Below are positions 38,401 to 48,200 of a stretch of 64,000 nucleotides of DNA, in pieces. A program made the translations under genes and the position numbers. The stretch is from NCBI RefSeq assembly GCF_004571135.1, contig NZ_SPSB01000003.1, forward strand, positions 773,333 through 837,332, read 5' to 3'. This DNA is from Algoriphagus kandeliae. GTDB taxonomy: Bacteria; Bacteroidota; Bacteroidia; Cytophagales; Cyclobacteriaceae. Position 1 is the first letter of the stretch; each line of letters begins with the position of its first letter. The notes under the pieces are model-generated. The model had not been told where the DNA came from. It made no database searches and saw only the letters and a program-made list of their open reading frames with translations.

Positions 38401-39059
38401 GCAGCATTGATTTTGTTGGAAACAAAAATCCCATCGATACTTTTATTTAATTTTTCTAGTGCATCTAGGTAGAGTTTACCTTTTTCGTAGACAAAGCGAG
38501 AGGGTGTCTTGAGTCGCTCGACTGCCTTGACGAGTTCCTCTACTCGATCCATCAGACTAGCCTTTGTAGGAGCTAGCTCATCCCAAATCCAAAATGGCTG
38601 AATCACAGATTTTAAATCTCCCGCTGCATGTCGAAGCACCAATTTATCAGCTCTTTCTGCTTCTTTGATTTTATTGACTAATCCTGTGATTCGCTCTGTT
38701 TCCTTTTGGAAGTCAGCAAAATTCTTTTTTAACTGATTTTTGGCTTGTTTCTCCTTACGAGCAAAAATAACCGTGGCCTTTTTTTCCTTTTCTTCATCCT
38801 CTGAGGGCTGAAATTCAATGATTGCATCTTCCAAAATTTGGACTTCATAAATGAGCTTGTATACCAATTGGATGATGGTATTGGCGTCTCCTTTACCCGG
38901 AACAGATGGTTTCACCAACCGTGAATACTTCATGAATTTAGTCTCCAGTCGAACTGGCAACATCAAGATAGGGAAATCATCACTCCGCTGATTGAAGGCA
39001 TTTTTGATCTGATGAAAAACCGGGTCGTTATATTTTCCTACAAGTTCTGGGATAGCCAT
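32490..39059 (-). CDS. Giant-operon protein 3 (2189 aa), coiled-coil N-terminus, unknown function
   Basis: I start it at the ATG at 39059 (MAIPELVGKYND); a longer frame upstream would overlap the previous gene by 91 nt. After the short motif PILMLPVRLETKFMK (about 25-40), residues 60-585 are Lys/Glu/Leu-rich with strong coiled-coil character. Then comes the marker LWVRIFPDDIAIDNHDE near 590, an AWRAVAVSLGVRRAAYAIRAL segment near 645, and LPIFRVDNQPYGIVPVSP near 1070, which I remember from large uncharacterised proteins of several phyla (VRIYPDDxHVDTHE and GxQPYGxLPV). The rest is a mixed helical/beta region with no enzyme motif. No signal peptide. Confidence 0.88.
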   Translation of the reverse strand: MAIPELVGKYNDPVFHQIKNAFNQRSDDFPILMLPVRLETKFMKYSRLVKPSVPGKGDANTIIQLVYKLIYEVQILEDAIIEFQPSEDEEKEKKATVIFARKEKQAKNQLKKNFADFQKETERITGLVNKIKEAERADKLVLRHAAGDLKSVIQPFWIWDELAPTKASLMDRVEELVKAVERLKTPSRFVYEKGKLYLDALEKLNKSIDGIFVSNKINAATLDKELKNIEDRLSEMDALADAPDFRATEDMIKKIQSNISLIKRKHKSGNVRLTNFKIGYTGKKDLKREEYELRKKINSLKEKIDQETVPVVRFRETLKTFPIKQLNPKIVKASFFIAAKVKIGIKDYRTLISVQKELITQLKDIHKHAQLPLDGSLDEINKLKKNYGVLKKQLLSFQAASRKIRTKTPLEKRGIAKLNTQLSGYLKDMQELEPGFKKLENQILAENKIKISSLSSLATRRSIVNARDVIVANREKPPKQALEDLKSQLSQLQEKIKTTASSTILLPRGEYNQLKSAYFSLRDQVNNVLKANPLPEAEGARAEADRMLVSIENQILDQLVDINDPRDRFYEDYRNRVIFTPRTEEVNELWVRIFPDDIAIDNHDERLTDNEEQAAKDFYYEVYSKPESERESAKLGAWRAVAVSLGVRRAAYAIRALEPKEIVTGKIEKIKDELKDYLIEELGYVKNKSRLQPKSDSKLKKLEEAFASAPLRIKKLLASSHFTPCLETKGTLDIAISYFRQLIESLESWITSRTSALQKSQIEQLALQINELGKIIYEYYKDHLKELNEPFKPALTFPNVPKKTKSWDRAGFTEVLPDRFVVITKRGDQYQHIATGKTIQKPLPVSLDPSGDQADYFKHLPNGDLEVPGEINWMFDFNAAVEAGMAVKIPLDKDDWDKGFDLVMVYGVQNKDANQSQELLNKLFINHLYSEGGLEYLAAGTATNNTDQVKSPYRALDDDLDGAFDLFFASNPPKYVDSFDDKDELEVPDGQFFKEALGLPESLANYIRNHDKKDICLGRAMNRALFNATLKYYFKVMIPNLMQDFDINQTMLFMLHHVSALGTLPIFRVDNQPYGIVPVSPVELFKSQGSTAKGTEANYIKNLTLFLKQTKKGFENFRDKPLHINSDQYKANPQAEFLKVLGLEPFSKEFFYRFGVNAANRWQDPDEEGEGFQVNWDYLEGAFTPGEVAYNYKQLLSGLGHTTTNTQTNAISKSNIYKNRFTEGNFILGPLVQDEQLGQGPLAVTDKGKNYLEWILDQNTLEKVTSLHFEDLPKVEIDGEEKTQYSVLMAMIRGAWVYDHGTYARKALEKIKNLDVSTLERLLSSHIDLVTYRLDAWLTGLSDYRLRELRSENPSGTYLGAYGFVHDLRRSEEMESVPKLPKGLESSNGQDVKKLPDSQGFIHGPSMNHAVTAAVLRAGYNSIKAKGDSNNALSVNLTSARVRKALHLLEGVGNGQETGALLGYQFERALHEKYEDGSGNPLEMDVYIYRLRRKFPTYSDSSVDPTDTTQSESIKALNVVDGLALIDHVEKHLTDAGLWNPDLTFVDNIINDSVSPVQFKGFPWGLASQLPNPAAPSTGSTAELERKKIRAIVHELDNIADAIDALGDLVTAEGVYQLVRGNHVRASAVLNAISEGKVPLDPEIIKTFRQGVMVTQRALLQIPVIQNSSSPWVGVEASPRSKAEPSLNHWLASKIGDPELVAWKASFGDTSTSISLSDLGMQPIDLVPLVTSGGDDSLGELQARCIDYLRQNGATSEDDISIQFNEASSSSTLSFGEIVSMLQHLGKVIGSARAADARDYRIAEDDLNFGPEAAGVDLTDLNTRITTAISDYQNLLDSLSPFEASKTSYSSSENDLAIDSLKALSNFGFSGFYPVDPAEDVLSLAQRILSAKVKMAENITFAQAQLSELEFEIDQGKWISFASEFSTKFFGSGFKIVPKITLSNESDLSGQLSMHRSESPLRHQNEAQLQDWWSGISLVRNRLGYLETVSILGEVLHDDQISFQPVQLPFDLNNLPPIAERDYWLGAEFPDSYIPDGDRLSLLIFGKENLQANCCSLFLDEWMEIIPDPKETTGIAFHFNQPDSRAPQSLLLAVPPEKRGTWDFEELALCVEEAFQLAKLRAVEPDQVDKSMFSQVLPATATLAFGDDEFARKLAASDEDETNDGSSGGDALGYFIDYTSVNVGYESEE

Positions 39060-39064
39060 AGCGC

Positions 39065-42000
39065 TTAATCGTTTAGCATGGTAGATGCATGTCGTGCAAA
39101 AAGAATGGGGGCTTGATAAAGAATATAGGCCATATCGCTGCTGCTTGCACCCCATTGTGCAGCTCTTGGACCCGTTCCACTAGGACTGAGTTGAAGATTC
39201 ACTCCGTTTATTTTCAAATAAGAAGGTTGCTTAGAGGCATTCCCTGTGAGATGTTCCCAAGTCACTTGATTCCAATTGTCAGGAGTCATATCCAATGCCC
39301 CATCCAAATCATCCAGTCCAAAACTTACCTGCCCAGGTCTTTCCCGAAGTACAAAAAACCAACCTGGATTATTTGTTCTGTTCCCATTGGCCTCTTCCTG
39401 AGAAAGCTCAAAACCAAAGAAATAAACGTCTGGCTCAATGGAACCACTAAGGATAGGCCATTTGACATTTCCGGATTGATTGTAATCACTTAATTGCCTT
39501 GGAAGAGCCGGATTCCCATTTTTATAAACAGCCTTTTGGGCATAAACTAGCGTATTTGGATACTTTCTGAGCAAATCCCCTTTAATCAGGAGGACGAGAC
39601 CAGCACCTGGTTTTTCCTCATTTTTCCCCAGGGCTTTATTCCATTTATGGATTTCTTTGATATCAGCTCGTGCATTTTGATTGGCGAGCATCGCCTCCAC
39701 ATAAGCCTCATAATCGTCCCCTACTTCTACATCTTTCATCGGGTCATTGTCATATTCCCAAAAATGCCGGAAATAACTCCCTCTCATATCGGTAGGAAAC
39801 TCTCTCCATAGCAATTCCCTCGAAAACTCGTGATTCATCCCCATCAAGAAAGACTCGATAAACTGACGATTCGTCTCCATCAGGGTAATGGTATTGGGTT
39901 CGATTTCATTGATATTTGGAATGATGTAGTCAGGAGAAATCTCCTTGAGATACTCATATACCGGTATTGGAAACCGCGGATAAGCCATGATTGGCTTATT
40001 GTTGAGAATGATATTTGAGGTAAAAAAGGAAGCCAATTTCCGGGTAAAATTTACCCTAGGGTCAAGTTTCGCCCGTATTTTATCCTGTATATCTAAAGGC
40101 AAAGAGGCACGAAGCGGCTTTTGAACCAGTTTTGCTATTTTATCAGTCCCTTGAGAGATTACAAACTTATCGGAAAAACTAGTTAGAAAATCCTCTCGGG
40201 TCTTAATCGTGGTACTATGAATATATTGTACAATAGTGCTTAAGACAGCCCCTCCTTTTACAAACTTAACCTCATCATTAGGGCCATAAATCCCTTCCGT
40301 AAAATTTGGATTGATTCTATCTTCGAATACGTCTGGATTGATTACAAATGTCCTATTTTCATCTACTTTCTGCCTATTGGTAATTCCGTTCAGAATATCC
40401 TCTGCTCTTTTTCTGGGTTCTTCTTCCAAATCAGTCAGCTTTGCCATTACCTCTGAAGTTGAAAAATTCATAGTAGAAAACTCCAAAATCGCATTAGTCA
40501 ACTTTTCCATGAAAGAAACAGGAGGTTTCTCAACAACCACATCTACGATATTATCATAGGCCTTTAAAGTAGGTAAGATCATGGCAGGCTCAGAACGGCT
40601 CGGAGCAGCTGAAATTCTCCCATTTTCTTCCTTTTGAATATTCAGTTTGACAAACAAATCCTGATTAAGAACTTCCAAGGCTCCATCCTTCCCGTCATTC
40701 ATCAAGGCTGTGGGCGTAAAATTATTGGCAACCTTCAAGAAGGTACCAGAGCGAATCGAGGTGGGCACAATGGAAGTTTTAAATGCTTTTTTGACGGTAG
40801 ACTGAGCGTCCAACTTCAATACCTCAAAGGCTTTTCCGGTGGCATTAATTAGATCGAACTGATTCAGCTTAAAAACCTTTTTAATCGCTAAGGCTTGGGT
40901 AGCCCTTTTTATCAACTCACTTTCTCTGATTTTTTGATTGGCTTCATTAATCTCCCCGATCTGCTCCCAAGCCATCTCCATGAAGTGCTCTTGATTCTTC
41001 TGAACCACTTGAACGCCCAAACCTGCAGCAGCCCGATGGCTAGGATGAAGATTCATTTGATGAATCCAATCTGATCCATTTGCTGTTAGCTTATTAACTC
41101 CTTTATGCCATTTACCGTAAATGGGCGGGGTGATGATTGGATCTTGTTCTGCATTAGGAGAATAGAAAAAGGTTGGGTTTGGAATAGGAGCTTTATCCTG
41201 AAGATCAAATGAAAGATTTAACACTCTCAATAATTGGGTCTTAAGATCCTGCTGACTCATTGGCCAAGGAGCAGTTTGATAATCGGGATGCCTTAATGCT
41301 CCCTCCACATAACCAAGTGAATCCGCACCGACTGGCTTGATACCAAAGCCCATATCCTCCATCTCCATTTCTCTCTTGCCAATATTTTCCGGAAGTTCAC
41401 GAGCTTCCAATAGCTGTGCTAAGCTTTCAAAATCCCCTCCCTCGTCTACTTTAAAGGACCAGGTATAGTAATAGGGGTAACTGGAAGGATTTGTACCTCC
41501 ATTAATCGCTGTACGGGACCAAGAAGGCTTTTGGGCTGGCACTCCTTCTGTATCCAATCCCAAACCTGCTAATCTTCCGGTTTCAAATGCCGGAATCAAA
41601 AAAGCATGGTAAACATTTGGGTCATAATCCAAAGAAGGCGAGAGCTCTGTATATTCCAGCTTTCTTGCACATAGCAATCTAGAAAGAGCTAAATCCGGAT
41701 TTTTCGAAAGTTTATCAGATAATTGGGATGCAGGATTGGAAGGAGAATCACCCAAATCTTCCAAAATATGTACGTGAGCTAAGGCATAGGTATCCTTTTC
41801 GTTACAAAAAACTTCCCCCAGCGCATCATTATTGATGTTTATAAATGGAGTGGGAGTTCCACCTGTACTCTTTTCAAATTCATTTTCCCGTAATACGATC
41901 AATGCCAACCAAGGCCTGAGTTTATTCCCTACCGGCTTGGCAGGCGTAAATCGCCAAGGCAAATCCTCTTCGTAAAACTCAACGTAGCAAAGATTATTGG

Positions 42001-42289
42001 TCTCAAAATTTGTGACCCCTTTTTTAGGATGTACTCTGATGATCGATTTGGAATTCACTCCCAAAACATCTCCAGGACCTTGCACTTTGACAACTTTGGT
42101 GATTGTATGAGTCTGTGAAACTTCTGCTTTGGTAGCCTTCACTTTCGTTATCACAGTGATTTCAGGGCGCTCAAGAGTAGCGTTATTTGGCAAAGTATTT
42201 CCCAAAAAATCTGCTTCTAGGATTTCATTCCCTAATCCTTGTCTAACCCAAGGTAAAAATGAATAATTAGCAAAAACTGAATCTGGCAT
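39065..42289 (-). CDS. Giant-operon protein 2 (1074 aa), unknown function
   Basis: Begins MPDSVFANYSFLPWVRQGLG with no signal peptide; the LPWVRxG start is shared, as far as I recall, with uncharacterised partners of the other giant proteins. Visible later motifs are LKPWLALIVL-like NKLRPWLALIVLREN near 135, LLRKYPNTLVYAQKAVY near 915, and NPGWFFVLRERPGQVSFGLDD near 1000. These resemble conserved blocks (LLRRYPNxxVYA, GWFFVxxExPxxxxFGLD) of a family I cannot name. No enzymatic signature. It starts 3 nt after the upstream stop and ends 5 nt before the next start. Confidence 0.88.
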   Translation of the reverse strand: MPDSVFANYSFLPWVRQGLGNEILEADFLGNTLPNNATLERPEITVITKVKATKAEVSQTHTITKVVKVQGPGDVLGVNSKSIIRVHPKKGVTNFETNNLCYVEFYEEDLPWRFTPAKPVGNKLRPWLALIVLRENEFEKSTGGTPTPFININNDALGEVFCNEKDTYALAHVHILEDLGDSPSNPASQLSDKLSKNPDLALSRLLCARKLEYTELSPSLDYDPNVYHAFLIPAFETGRLAGLGLDTEGVPAQKPSWSRTAINGGTNPSSYPYYYTWSFKVDEGGDFESLAQLLEARELPENIGKREMEMEDMGFGIKPVGADSLGYVEGALRHPDYQTAPWPMSQQDLKTQLLRVLNLSFDLQDKAPIPNPTFFYSPNAEQDPIITPPIYGKWHKGVNKLTANGSDWIHQMNLHPSHRAAAGLGVQVVQKNQEHFMEMAWEQIGEINEANQKIRESELIKRATQALAIKKVFKLNQFDLINATGKAFEVLKLDAQSTVKKAFKTSIVPTSIRSGTFLKVANNFTPTALMNDGKDGALEVLNQDLFVKLNIQKEENGRISAAPSRSEPAMILPTLKAYDNIVDVVVEKPPVSFMEKLTNAILEFSTMNFSTSEVMAKLTDLEEEPRKRAEDILNGITNRQKVDENRTFVINPDVFEDRINPNFTEGIYGPNDEVKFVKGGAVLSTIVQYIHSTTIKTREDFLTSFSDKFVISQGTDKIAKLVQKPLRASLPLDIQDKIRAKLDPRVNFTRKLASFFTSNIILNNKPIMAYPRFPIPVYEYLKEISPDYIIPNINEIEPNTITLMETNRQFIESFLMGMNHEFSRELLWREFPTDMRGSYFRHFWEYDNDPMKDVEVGDDYEAYVEAMLANQNARADIKEIHKWNKALGKNEEKPGAGLVLLIKGDLLRKYPNTLVYAQKAVYKNGNPALPRQLSDYNQSGNVKWPILSGSIEPDVYFFGFELSQEEANGNRTNNPGWFFVLRERPGQVSFGLDDLDGALDMTPDNWNQVTWEHLTGNASKQPSYLKINGVNLQLSPSGTGPRAAQWGASSSDMAYILYQAPILFARHASTMLND

Positions 42290-42292
42290 ATC

Positions 42293-45200
42293 TTATAAGG
42301 CTAAAACATCACTGGCAACAACTTGAACACTCTGTTTTCCCGATTTTTGGGAAGTTTTGGCTATCTCCACAGCTTCCATGTAAGACAGATGCTGGGCAGC
42401 TCCAACAACTTGCAAATCCTCCGTGCCTACTACTGCAAAACCCGGTTTTTGCAAGGCAACTTTTTTAGGATTGAGTACCTGGGATTTGTAAGCCGACAAA
42501 GAAGACCGTCCCACAGCTCCTCTTCTTGAGAAGAAAGTGGTCTCTTTTTGGCTGAAAGTAGCTAAAGCACCCAGTTTTTGAATAGCAAATGCCTGGTTGG
42601 CTTCATCCATCACATGTTGCTCATATTCCACCGTTCTATCTACCACTCCCCCACATTTCAAGGCGTCAGTTGCACTTAATTTGACACCGGAGTTCTGATC
42701 TTCGAATGAAGGGAGACTGAGCTTTTCATTATCTCCTATGTCAATAAAATTAGCTGGAGCAAAGGCTTCTTGGATATAAGAATAATTGGCAGATGAATTT
42801 CCGATTTTCACCTCGTCTACTTCAAAAAGAGTAAAATCTGAAGGTTTGAATTGCCCGAACTTGGAAATCTCTACTTCAAGCGGTACGATTTTCTGACTGA
42901 TTTCTATCGAACCATTTGGTGTAAGAATCAACTCTTCTTCCGATGCCAAACCTCTCATGCGTAATCCAGGAGAATTCGGGTTGGAAGGTATACTTCTCCA
43001 GTTTTGAATGTCCTCCATTGCATCGGTAAGTAGCGGGAAGACCGTAATATCCGGTAGTGTTGTATCTTTTTTGTCTCCCCAAGTGACGTCGAATTTGACT
43101 TTGACTGAGAAGAAAAGAATCTTGAATTTGGCGGTACCTTTTGCTCTCCATGGGGTCGGTCCCTCGAGCGAAAATTCCAGAGAAAGACTGAGCAAAGTGG
43201 TGCTGCCAGCCTTGACTGCCAATCTTGCCCGTGCATCGGCAATGAAGCGGAAAGGTGAAAATTGGAACAGAACATCAAAGCCAAATTCTCCGACTACTTT
43301 GAAACCTGCTACCCCAAAATAAAAATCGATACCAGCTCCGAATTGGACTGTATTGGATGTGACTGCAAAGTAACAAGCCAATGTCAGACGGGGATTACCT
43401 GAAAGAATTTTCAAGGTAAGCCGCTTCATCGTTGGGATTTGAAGATGAGTAGGTGGATTAAATCTCGGATGGAAACCTCCCACCGAGAGTACAAAATCCG
43501 GCTTTGCTCCCCACGAAATCCGCAAAACCATATCACCCTCTAGTCCAAAAGTAAGCACCCTAGAATCAAACAAGCTTGCATCAAAGCTCAGCATGCCTTT
43601 TTCAAAGTCGATCATGCCGAGGAAAGCAACCTGAATTTTGATCAAGGCGGCATTTTCATCAGGCAAAATCACTCGAAGAACTCCTAGAATCCCAAACCTT
43701 ACAGGATTTGCAAATTCTATAGCTACTCCTAAATCTACCCGGAGAAGTGTAGGAACTCCCCAAGTAATAGCAGCCATTGGACCCAAAACAAATTGGTCTC
43801 GCTTCACTGGGAAGACCTCCTTGATATCGGTCAGAATCTTATTAATATTGGCAATGATGTCCTTTGGAAAAAGAATATTCTGAATGGTTCCGGTCCGAAC
43901 ACCATCCCGTAGTCGCTCTACTTGAATGGTTCTATGAATACCTAAAATCCCTCCCAATCCGGACAAAAAGAATCCAAACCCTAAGGCGATCCCTGTTGCA
44001 AACTCCACAGAAACAATAAACAATACGGAGGTTCCCGGCTTGCCATCCGGCATTTTGCTATTGATGATTCCTATCGCAGATACTGCGAAAAGATTCATAA
44101 AGGATAACTCGACAGCTCCTGCGTATTCCCCTTTTTCTTTATCAAAAAACAAATAACCTCCTCCGGTAAATACCGGCGTGTCTAGCGAAACTCCTAGTCC
44201 TGTTGGTGGTTTGAAGCGTATGTCAATATTGACTATTCCAAAATTGGAATTTCCCTGTGGCACTCCATTGCTAAAAGTAGCCTTGACTAAGGTGGCCTCT
44301 ATTCCTAATCCCTCCACGGAAGCGGCCACTGGTCCAAGCGTTATGCTTGCTCCTGAAAATGCTACTCCAATATCTGCACCTGCAGTCCCATTGTCTTTGT
44401 ATGTGATTTTTAGCGCATCTAAGCTGACTGCATTTCCGAATTTCCCATTTACAGGAATTAAAGCCTCACTTTGAGCTCCTCCAAATGAAATATTAAGGCC
44501 TGAAGGCCAGCGGATATCCAAGTCAATATCAAACGATTCCCCAAACTGTAAATCCTTTAGATTGATCTGACTTGGCAGCAGATCATCCATACCAGGGATG
44601 ACAATCTGATTTTCTATTAATCCACCTAAACTGAAACCCCAATCATTGGAAGCAGTCCTGCTCAGGCCGATTTTACTCAAGTATATCCGAACTACGCTTG
44701 GGACATCCAAGACTTTCAAAGCTGGATCTGCCGTTCCCAAAATGCTAAATGCTCCTTGATTATCGATCTCTATATCAACTCCGATAGCAGTGGCGCCATC
44801 CGCGCCTCCAATTCCTTCTAACTCAAGTTGCCCTTGAAGTTTGATCGTGATTTCATCTTGGTTTTTGGTAACGGAGATATCCAAAATGGTAATTTTGATA
44901 CTTCCAACATGAAAAACTGCTGTACTTCCTATCGAGGCAGAAAAATTCCCCGCAGAAGGAACTTCAAAACTGACAGTTACTTTGGCCTGCTGATCTGAAT
45001 CATCCTTCAAACCAGGTATTTCTAATTCTCCTTCAAATGAAAATGGATACTGAAGACTTAAAGAAGTAAATGCCAATTCAAGCTCTTTCAATGTAAAGGC
45101 AAAACCTCCTACTTTGATCTTTTGATCACTGGAAAGGGATATTTGATATTTTTTGGTAGCTTTTTCGTAACTGAAACCAATTCCTATTTCAGCAGGACCC

Positions 45201-48200
45201 GAACCGCTTTCATTTTCAAAACCTGAGAAACCCAATGCGGCGGCGGCTTGGATGCTTTCCAATTCACCTTGCAAAATCCTCAGATCAAAGTCATCGATGA
45301 ATAAACTGACATCCCCTAATTTAAGCTCAGTTCGACTACCCCCAGTATTTGCCTGGATGGTATAATCATTTCCATCGGATAATTGAAAACTGAAATCCAA
45401 CGAGTTGTGCCCTGTATCGCAGGCATCGATCGTCAATTGCCCTGCAAAAATTGCATCCATCAGGTTTCCATTTTGAATAGCAAAACCAAATTGAGAGAAT
45501 GCAAAATCAAGGTCTCCAATTTTAAAAGTCGGCAAAGAACTTGCCGAGAAACTGAGTTTATTCTGTCCTGAATTATAGGCAACAGCTACCTGAATGAAAT
45601 CATCACCACCCGGAAGTTTAAACTTCGAGGTTCCGGAAATGGATTGCATTGATCCATTAGAAACAACCAAATCCAAATCAACATCTTTAAGTTCTAACCC
45701 ATTGCCTTCAAGGGTTCCCACCGAAAGGATTTGAATTGAATAACTATTGCCCCCATTGCTTACTTCGAAAGTAAAATTGAGCCCCCCGCCATTGGTAAAA
45801 AAGGGCATGCTAATCGTTCCTTCTAAATCGCCGGATTCAAAATTCCCATTTCGGATTAAAAATGCTAAGGAAGTTATATTGAGCGTAAAAATGGCCAAAT
45901 CAACTGCTGGCAAACCGGATGCAGAAAGGGCGAAATCTTCATTTCCGTTTTTTGAATAATTTACGGCAACTGAAAACGGCTGATTCGGAGCAGTTAGTTC
46001 AGGAATGTGAAATCCAGCGGACCCACTTGCATTTTGAACATTCCCACTTAAAACCTGAATGGCAAATTCAACATCGCTGAGGACGAACATTCCAAAATTC
46101 GAACTTTGCCCTGTTCCATCAATTTGAATCGAATAACTGTTGGTTTTAGCAACAGATACTTCAAATCCGATCGGGTTGCCATCAAAAACCGGAAGCGTAA
46201 TTTGACCATTGACATCGGCCTCAAAATCTTTTGACTTTTCACTCGCAATCCGAATTTGGTCAAAATGTAAATTGAAACTTTCAAGATCCGCTGTGACATC
46301 TTGTAGCTCTATTTCATAAATAGGATTAGGCCCGGATGTATCAACTGAAATATTGAATGTGAAAGGTTGACTCAATCCTGGGAATTGCAAAGCGCCTGAA
46401 CCCGAGACTGACTGGAGATTTCCATTCTGGACCAGAAGATTAAAACTCTGAAATTGCAATTGAACAGGTCCGAATTCTAAGGTATTCTGATCAGGAGTTC
46501 CTGTAAGATTTAGTGAATAATTCTGCCCAGTATTTCCGATTTCTAACTCGAAAAGGATTCCAGACCCCCCCGTTGAATCGGGTAATTTAAAAGCTCCAGC
46601 AGCAGAGCCATTTTGGAAATCTCCATTTCGAATCTCAAAATCCAATGATGCTAGGTGCATTTCTCCTCCAAATAATTCGAGGTCAAGTGGATTTTGAAGA
46701 TTGATTAAATATTGATCTTGAATTTGGGAATAGGCAAGGGATACAGCGCTAGGAGAATTAAATCCAGGAATAAGAAGTGTGGCATTTCCTGTAAAATCTT
46801 GTACCACCCCTCCAGAAACCTGAAGGCTGAGCTGGACCTGATTTAACTCAAAATCACCAAATCGAACAAACTGAGAGCCACTATTTACTGCAATTTGATA
46901 ATTATCGGTTCGCTCGATAGCAAAGGCAAAATCCAAACTTCCTCCATCATCAAACACCGATAAAGTCAAGCTCCCAATCGCACTCGCTGAAAATTGTTGG
47001 GATCGCTGACTGCTTAAGGTAATTTGGGAAAAGTTCAGGCTAAACCCGGCAACATCTGCTTGGACATTATTGATTTCTATTTCATATTCCGTATTTCCCC
47101 CATTGATTGTTACTCCAAAATTGAAAGCGAAAGCTTGGCTCAAGCCGGGAAATTGCAATTGCCCATTCCCGGATATTGCCTGAAGTGCTGTATTCTGAAC
47201 AATCAACTCAAAAGCTTGAATTTGCAACGAAATCGGGCCAAAGTTTAATTCACTATCTGCAGGATTCCCTGTCAATTGAATCAAATAATCATTACCCCCA
47301 TTGGAGAACATCAACTCAAAGCCAATACCCGCTCCATCAGTTGTATCAGGTAGCTTAAGTTTTCCATTTATCTGACTTCCAGTAAAAGTCCCGTTTAGAA
47401 ATTCAAATTGGATTTGGGAAAAATCAATTTGACAACCCGCTATTTCAGGTGTCCCAAAATCTGAAGCTTGAATCAGTAGATTTTCATCAGAGCCGGTACG
47501 ATTAAATTGAACATCTACCTCAATTGGAGTACCAGAGGTGATCTCAGGAATGGTTAGGGTACCTTGACCATTGATATCCTGAACTTGCCCATTCAGATAG
47601 GCTAACGTGAATTGCTGCAAATTCAAGATAAAACCGCCATGGGAAACAGGCTGATTGCCGGTGATTCTGATTTCTAATTCATCTTGACTCGAATCCAGAA
47701 AAGCTATCTCAAAATCCAGTTTGCCAGTTGAAAAGAGCGGTAGCTCTAATTGGCCTTGCCAATCACTTTGAACCAAACTTCCGTCTTTATGAATTCGAAG
47801 AAAGACTTGATTGAAGGTGATGGTAGAAAAACCCAAAGGAATGGGTGAAAAATTATTTCCGGTGAATTCAAAATGAGGATCAGAATAATTGAATTGAAAT
47901 TGAGTCTTTGCAGGCTGTTGAGTTCCTTGGTCAATGACTCCAGGCAATTGTGCCCATCCATTAATAGTTACCTCCGCGGGAGAAGAAGTATGGGTTGTAA
48001 GTTCAATTTGTTGAAAAAAGATCGATACACTTCCCTTTTTTAGTTCTTGCCCTTCGGGATTTTGAGCTTGGTAATTGACATCACCATTATTTAATAAGGA
48101 AACTTCAAAATCGATTTTACCGGGACCACCAGGACCAGAATCCAAAAATTCAAAGATAAATTCTCCCGACACTTGAGACCCGGATTGGAATTCTCCATTC

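Noticed and set aside
39060..39155. N-terminal extension of giant-operon protein 3
   Set aside because: It would overlap the previous gene by 91 nt, and the extra residues look like out-of-frame coding; the ATG at 39059 gives a tidy 5-nt gap.
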